Shown piece after piece: positions 7,199 through 10,983 of a stretch of 10,983 nucleotides of DNA. Made by a program: the position numbers and the translations under genes. This DNA comes from Thermoplasmata archaeon (GTDB lineage: Archaea; Thermoplasmatota; Thermoplasmata; Lutacidiplasmatales; UBA184). Where the stretch lies: the NCBI GenBank assembly GCA_021792485.1, contig JAJYUO010000026.1, positions 1 to 10,983 of the forward strand. The letters are read 5' to 3'. The notes beneath the pieces are model-generated. The model searched no databases. It was not told the origin of the DNA and was given only the letters and a program-made list of their open reading frames with translations. The stretch's first letter is position 1; each line of letters opens with the position of its first letter.

Positions 7199-7352
7199 CA
7201 ACGAGATTGCCGCGTCATCCGTGACTATAACGACCTACCATCCAATCGTCCGGCCCGCTCCGTAAGAACGATATAACTGCCGCAAGTCCCCCGCAGGATC
7301 GACCTGCGGGGGACCGAATGGGTTATCGGCCCTATTCCCGGTTCGCCCGCCC
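7199..7352. other. Convergent intergenic region between srp54 and the solute-binding protein gene
   Basis: The 154-bp gap separates two converging genes. It is more AT-rich than the flanks in its first half and contains two TATA-like words on the + strand (ACTATAACG near 7222-7230 and GATATAAC near 7270-7277), followed by a strong hairpin at 7286-7314. No tRNA or open frame of note is visible. The likeliest role is transcription termination from both sides; a small RNA driven by the first TATA-like word is possible but unsupported. Confidence 0.45.
7286..7314. terminator. Perfect 12-bp inverted repeat, possible bidirectional terminator or RNA hairpin
   Basis: GTCCCCCGCAGG, a 5-nt loop ATCGA, then CCTGCGGGGGAC: twelve uninterrupted pairs, mostly G-C. 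It lies 88 bp after the srp54 stop and 39 bp beyond the stop of the oppositely oriented gene. Neither side has the T-tract seen in typical archaeal or bacterial intrinsic terminators, so the terminator label is a guess from position. RNA stabilisation of a 3' end is an alternative. Confidence 0.5.
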
Positions 7353-10300
7353 TTACGAGCTTCCTCCGGCTCCGCCGCTACCGCCGGCGCCACCCGAGCC
7401 GCCCTTGGGGGCGTCCCAGGTCTGCGGGGCAGCGGGAGAGGACGGCTTCCTTCCCCGGCTGGCGAAGTAGGCGGCTAGCGCGATGAAGATCACCGCGATC
7501 GCCGCCAGCACTCCGATCAACGCGTAGGCAAGGGTGCTGATCCCAGTGGTAGTAGTGGTCGTCGACGGCTTCGCGAACGCCACCGAGTAGCTCTGCGGGG
7601 TGCCGACCACGGAGAACGTTCCGCCCGAGGGCGTCGCAACGTATCCCGCCGCATACGCGGAGAACGAGTACGTTCCCGCCGGCAGGGCGAACGTCGCCGA
7701 CGCGTTCGACATCGTCACGTTCGCTCCGTTAATCGACAGATACCACGTGCTTCCGGACGGGAGGCCCGTTGCGGAGAACGTCGTCGCTACCGTCGGGAGC
7801 GCCGTCGGGAACGTGATGTTCGCGAACGTAGCGCTCGACCCTACGGAGATCGTCCCCGTCACCATGCCGTACTGGAAGCTGCTCGGCCCGAGGGTCGCGC
7901 CGGCCATCGCCGAGAACGTGATCGACGAGTCTGCCGGCTCCCAGAACGTCATGTTCGAGCCTGCGGTGCCGTTGGGGTAGGCCTGGCTTCCGTAGCCCTT
8001 CACCTGAGCGTTGAATCCGGCGGTGACTGCCGAACTCGCAGAAAGTCCGATCGTCACCGGCACGGCCGCAAACTTGACTCCCGCGAAGGTCAACGACACC
8101 ACGGGGTAGCTGGAGCTACTCACGGTGAAGCTTCCCGTCAGGGGCGTCTTCGAGGTGTAGGCGGGCGGCGGGACCACAGTGTAGTCGTACGTTCCAGCCG
8201 GTAGCATGACGGTCGTGTTGCCACCCAGAACCGAAACGCCTCCCGCATTCGAGATCAGCACGGACGATGGCGTGCCCCAGATGACACCCGACTGGACGAT
8301 CGAGACCGGGTAGGCCTGCGTCGTCGTAGCCGCGAACCCGATCGCCGTGTTGACCGGACCGGTCGACAGCGTGACTTGGCCGCTAATCGCGGTCGTGACC
8401 TTGTATCCCGGAACGAGTAGCACGGTGTAGTTGTACGTCCCCGGAACCATCGATAGCGAGATCGACGACGCGGTCGTGGTGTACGTCTGACCCGCCGCGA
8501 CAACCGACCAGCTGGTCCCCGATGGCAATCCGGACTGCGTAAAGCTCATCGTGTACGCCTTCGGCAGGAAGGTGATCGCGTACCAGTACTGGTCGCCGCC
8601 GCCTCCGACCATCACGTTCGTGTTGATCGAGTTGAGGTTCACCCACCGGGAGGCCGAGTAGATCTGCAGCGCCTGGTCGAAGTAGACATTGAGCGCCAGC
8701 CCCGACAGGATGTGCTCCTCCATGTTGTACTGGAGGATACGCAGGGTGACGTTCGACTCGTGCAGAGTCGGGCCGGTCATCCAGTAGCTCATCGTGTCGT
8801 ACGCCCATCCCTGGCAGTTGTCCGGAACGCCAGACCCGTTCGAGGTCTGGGCTGCCCAGTAGGCAAGGGCACCCCAAGTAGTGTAGGCCTGACCCACCGC
8901 AGCGCACGTGCTCGACATGTAGTACGGCGTGTTGAACGTTTGCCAAAGCGAGCTGCTGTAGGTGTACGTGCCGTTCGCCGCCGCCATCGCCGCGATGTTG
9001 TTGGACGGGTCCGGATAGTCCGGGATCCAGCCCAAGGTGTAGAAGTCCATCGGGTTCTGGCCGGGCGGGGACGACGTGGAGAACACCACTTCCGTGAAGA
9101 AGGTCAGATCGACGGCGTATGGCTGGAGCGCGCCCTTGGTGGCGGTCTCGATCTGGCCGATCCAGAGGGCGATACCCTCGTCAAGGCCGGGGTCTCCCTG
9201 CTGCCCGAACACCGGGAAGATACACGGCTTGCTCGCTGAGCACGCCGCTAGGGTGGCGTTGTAGTAGGGAGACGAAGGCGTCGTCCCCTCGGTCCACCAC
9301 CACGCCGCCGACCCGACGACATTGGGGTTCGAGTAGTTCTGTGGAGAGTCCGCGGGATTGTTGTACGGCCACGTGATGTTCGTCGGGAGATAGTCACCCA
9401 TCCCCGCCGGAATCACACCACCGTACTGCTGCCCGTAGACGACCCCATCGACCGTGTTGATCGTGTTCTGGAAGGCTTCGTACGGCCAGGAACTGACCAT
9501 CAGCTCACGAGTCGCCTCGGACGCGAAGAACGTCTGCGGGATGTTGAACGTGTCCCCGCTCGGCAGGATCGTGCTCATCCCGCTCGCGCTGAAGTTCAGC
9601 GTGAACGTCCAGAAGAAGATGCTCAGCGTGTTGAACGACGTGTAGTCGATCTTCCCCTGGGCCGTCAGGGCGAGCATCGTCGGGGTATCCGTTGTCGAGA
9701 TACCTGCGAGGTCGGCTTGCCCTGCCGCGTACTCCTGGATACCTTCCGTATCGGTAGCTTCCCAGTAGACGAGCACGTGATCCGTGTAGGAGTTAGGTGC
9801 CGGTTGGCAACCCGCCTGGCCCGCGCAGTTCGGCTGGACGTAGCCCGGGCTTGCCATGAGCTGGTACCCCACTGAGGGGAGCTCGTAGGAGAGGTAGTAC
9901 GGGCCGCTCCCGACGATGTTGTACCGAACCTTAGGATCCGGAGCCGGGTAGTTCGCCATGAGCTTCGTTACGCTATCCCATGCGGTCGGACCCATCCGGT
10001 TCACCGCGTTGATGAACGAACTCGTCGTTGTACTGGTAATGGTCGCACCGGCAAACTGGCACGGACCATCCCCATTCGGGGCGCTGACGGTAAAGCCGGG
10101 AAGCCCGGCGGCCTGAGCCGTGTACCAGCCGCATGGCATGATCGCTGCGCTCGAGAAGATCTGGGTCATTGCCTCCATGAAGAACGGCCAGGACTGTCCG
10201 CCGCCGTTGACGTTGAACGTGATGCAGCCGAAGTTGTTCCCCGTCATCGCCGAGGCAGGACAGTAGGCTGAATCGTTGACGAACATCGCGTTCAGCAGGA

Positions 10301-10983
10301 TCTGCTGAGGCGTGTTGTTGTACGGATAGTGGAGACCGCTGTCGAAGTTCGGGTTCCCTCGGTTCAGTAGGGTCTGGCCAAGGTCCCATCCACCGGTCGA
10401 ACCCACGCCGAGGTACTCGAAGAACGTCAGCGAGCGCGCGAAGGAGAACAAGACGTCCGACGGGTACATCTGCCACGAGACGCCCGTCGCCGGGTCGTAG
10501 AAGTGCGAGGGGCCGATCACGAACGTGTAGTACTGCGGCGCGCCGGTCGTCGAGTTGTCGACGATCAGGTCCGAGCCGTACAGGCTCGTGCACGCCGAGG
10601 TTCCGGGGACGCAGGTCGCGGCCTCGGGAACGTAGGAGCTGACCGTGTTCCCGGCGTAGGTGACGAGCGTCTGGAAGACGTTCATGGCAGGCTCTTCGCT
10701 TACTGTATCGTATAGAACGTTGGGGTCCTCCGTTACCGCTCCGCCCGGAGCGACCTCATAAATATACATGGTTCCGCAGTGGGGGCTGGCGTTAGGACAA
10801 GAGGTGTCGGTGGCGCTCGCGGGCGCAGCGCTACTCACCGAGGTCGCCGTTGCGTCCGTCGTGGAGGCAATCGCCGTGCTCCCGACCGAGGTTGTTCCGC
10901 TCGAAGCCGACGCTCCGCCGCCGACGATCGGCAGCATGATGCTGAACAGCATCACGAGCGCGATGGCCACGGCCGCGATCACC
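7353..10983 (-). CDS. Secreted, membrane-anchored oligopeptide-type ABC solute-binding protein with C-terminal Ig-like repeats (N-terminus cut by window edge)
   Basis: Looks like a family 5 (DppA/OppA-like) binding protein that captures peptides or similar solutes at the cell surface. At least 1209 residues are visible. The first ~23 are a hydrophobic signal segment (VAIALVMLFSIMLPIVGG); the usual basic start probably lies past the edge. After a Ser/Thr/Ala linker, the binding domain spans about 70-805, with family-like features such as VGSGPYYLSYE, EYAAGQADLAGI and VIPAGMGDYLP. From about 808 to 1135 come four beta-sandwich modules, of which the first and last start similarly (FTQSGLPSGTSW, FSATGLPSGSTW) and several hold a PAGTY or PGTY turn. 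A transmembrane helix (about 1151-1173) precedes a basic stop (SRGRK) and a Gly/Ser/Ala-rich tail. All 14 Cys are in the binding domain. Permease and ATPase genes are not in view. The substrate is unknown. Confidence 0.85.
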   Translation of the reverse strand, partial: VIAAVAIALVMLFSIMLPIVGGGASASSGTTSVGSTAIASTTDATATSVSSAAPASATDTSCPNASPHCGTMYIYEVAPGGAVTEDPNVLYDTVSEEPAMNVFQTLVTYAGNTVSSYVPEAATCVPGTSACTSLYGSDLIVDNSTTGAPQYYTFVIGPSHFYDPATGVSWQMYPSDVLFSFARSLTFFEYLGVGSTGGWDLGQTLLNRGNPNFDSGLHYPYNNTPQQILLNAMFVNDSAYCPASAMTGNNFGCITFNVNGGGQSWPFFMEAMTQIFSSAAIMPCGWYTAQAAGLPGFTVSAPNGDGPCQFAGATITSTTTSSFINAVNRMGPTAWDSVTKLMANYPAPDPKVRYNIVGSGPYYLSYELPSVGYQLMASPGYVQPNCAGQAGCQPAPNSYTDHVLVYWEATDTEGIQEYAAGQADLAGISTTDTPTMLALTAQGKIDYTSFNTLSIFFWTFTLNFSASGMSTILPSGDTFNIPQTFFASEATRELMVSSWPYEAFQNTINTVDGVVYGQQYGGVIPAGMGDYLPTNITWPYNNPADSPQNYSNPNVVGSAAWWWTEGTTPSSPYYNATLAACSASKPCIFPVFGQQGDPGLDEGIALWIGQIETATKGALQPYAVDLTFFTEVVFSTSSPPGQNPMDFYTLGWIPDYPDPSNNIAAMAAANGTYTYSSSLWQTFNTPYYMSSTCAAVGQAYTTWGALAYWAAQTSNGSGVPDNCQGWAYDTMSYWMTGPTLHESNVTLRILQYNMEEHILSGLALNVYFDQALQIYSASRWVNLNSINTNVMVGGGGDQYWYAITFLPKAYTMSFTQSGLPSGTSWSVVAAGQTYTTTASSISLSMVPGTYNYTVLLVPGYKVTTAISGQVTLSTGPVNTAIGFAATTTQAYPVSIVQSGVIWGTPSSVLISNAGGVSVLGGNTTVMLPAGTYDYTVVPPPAYTSKTPLTGSFTVSSSSYPVVSLTFAGVKFAAVPVTIGLSASSAVTAGFNAQVKGYGSQAYPNGTAGSNMTFWEPADSSITFSAMAGATLGPSSFQYGMVTGTISVGSSATFANITFPTALPTVATTFSATGLPSGSTWYLSINGANVTMSNASATFALPAGTYSFSAYAAGYVATPSGGTFSVVGTPQSYSVAFAKPSTTTTTTGISTLAYALIGVLAAIAVIFIALAAYFASRGRKPSSPAAPQTWDAPKGGSGGAGGSGGAGGSS

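Noticed and set aside
7286..7314. Hairpin as part of a tRNA or CRISPR repeat
   Set aside because: No cloverleaf, T-arm or acceptor pairing is found around it, and the unit occurs once in the window without spacers.
7600..7980. 126-residue + strand open frame opposite the Ig-like repeats
   Set aside because: It is antisense to a well-supported repeat-containing protein and has no family likeness or promoter.

Overview
Most of the window (about 575 to the right end) looks like the chromosome of a GC-rich archaeon, probably a Thermoplasmata-type euryarchaeon. The evidence is archaeal-type PheS (with an N-terminal extension) and PheT of archaeal length, an SRP54-type GTPase, TATA-like boxes placed 28-30 nt upstream of start codons (nearly leaderless transcripts), and a very large secreted solute-binding protein whose C-terminal beta-sandwich repeats begin with an 'SGLPSGTSW'-type motif familiar from Thermoplasmata surface proteins. 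The taxonomic call is inference from these features; no search was possible.

Layout. Positions 2 to about 587 hold, on the + strand, an internal piece of a MobF/TrwC-type conjugative relaxase of actinobacterial plasmid character. It stops abruptly where, on the - strand, the N-terminal ~133 residues of a methylmalonyl-CoA mutase large subunit also break off. The two homologies meet or overlap by roughly a dozen bases at ~576-587, so this is a rearrangement or, more likely, an assembly/library chimera. From there the - strand carries mcmA1 (964 leftwards), pheT (988-2679), pheS (2680-4182) and a GltD-like iron-sulfur flavoprotein (4237-5709). pheT starts directly after the pheS stop. pheS has its own TATA-like element after the gltD-like gene.

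The gltD-like gene is divergent from srp54 (5834-7198, + strand) across a 124-bp region that contains a TATA-like element for each. srp54 is convergent with an oligopeptide-type ABC solute-binding protein (7353 to the right edge, - strand; N-terminus not complete). The 154-bp gap between them holds a perfect 12-bp inverted repeat.

Functionally the archaeal part is mostly housekeeping: charging of tRNA-Phe, co-translational protein targeting, nitrogen/redox metabolism, propionyl/methylmalonyl-CoA metabolism, and peptide uptake at the cell surface. The SRP54 pathway is a plausible route for export of the surface protein, but nothing here ties them specifically. I did not find a convincing new multi-gene system. 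The items most worth a second look are the relaxase/mutase junction, the domain make-up of the surface protein, and the intergenic hairpin.
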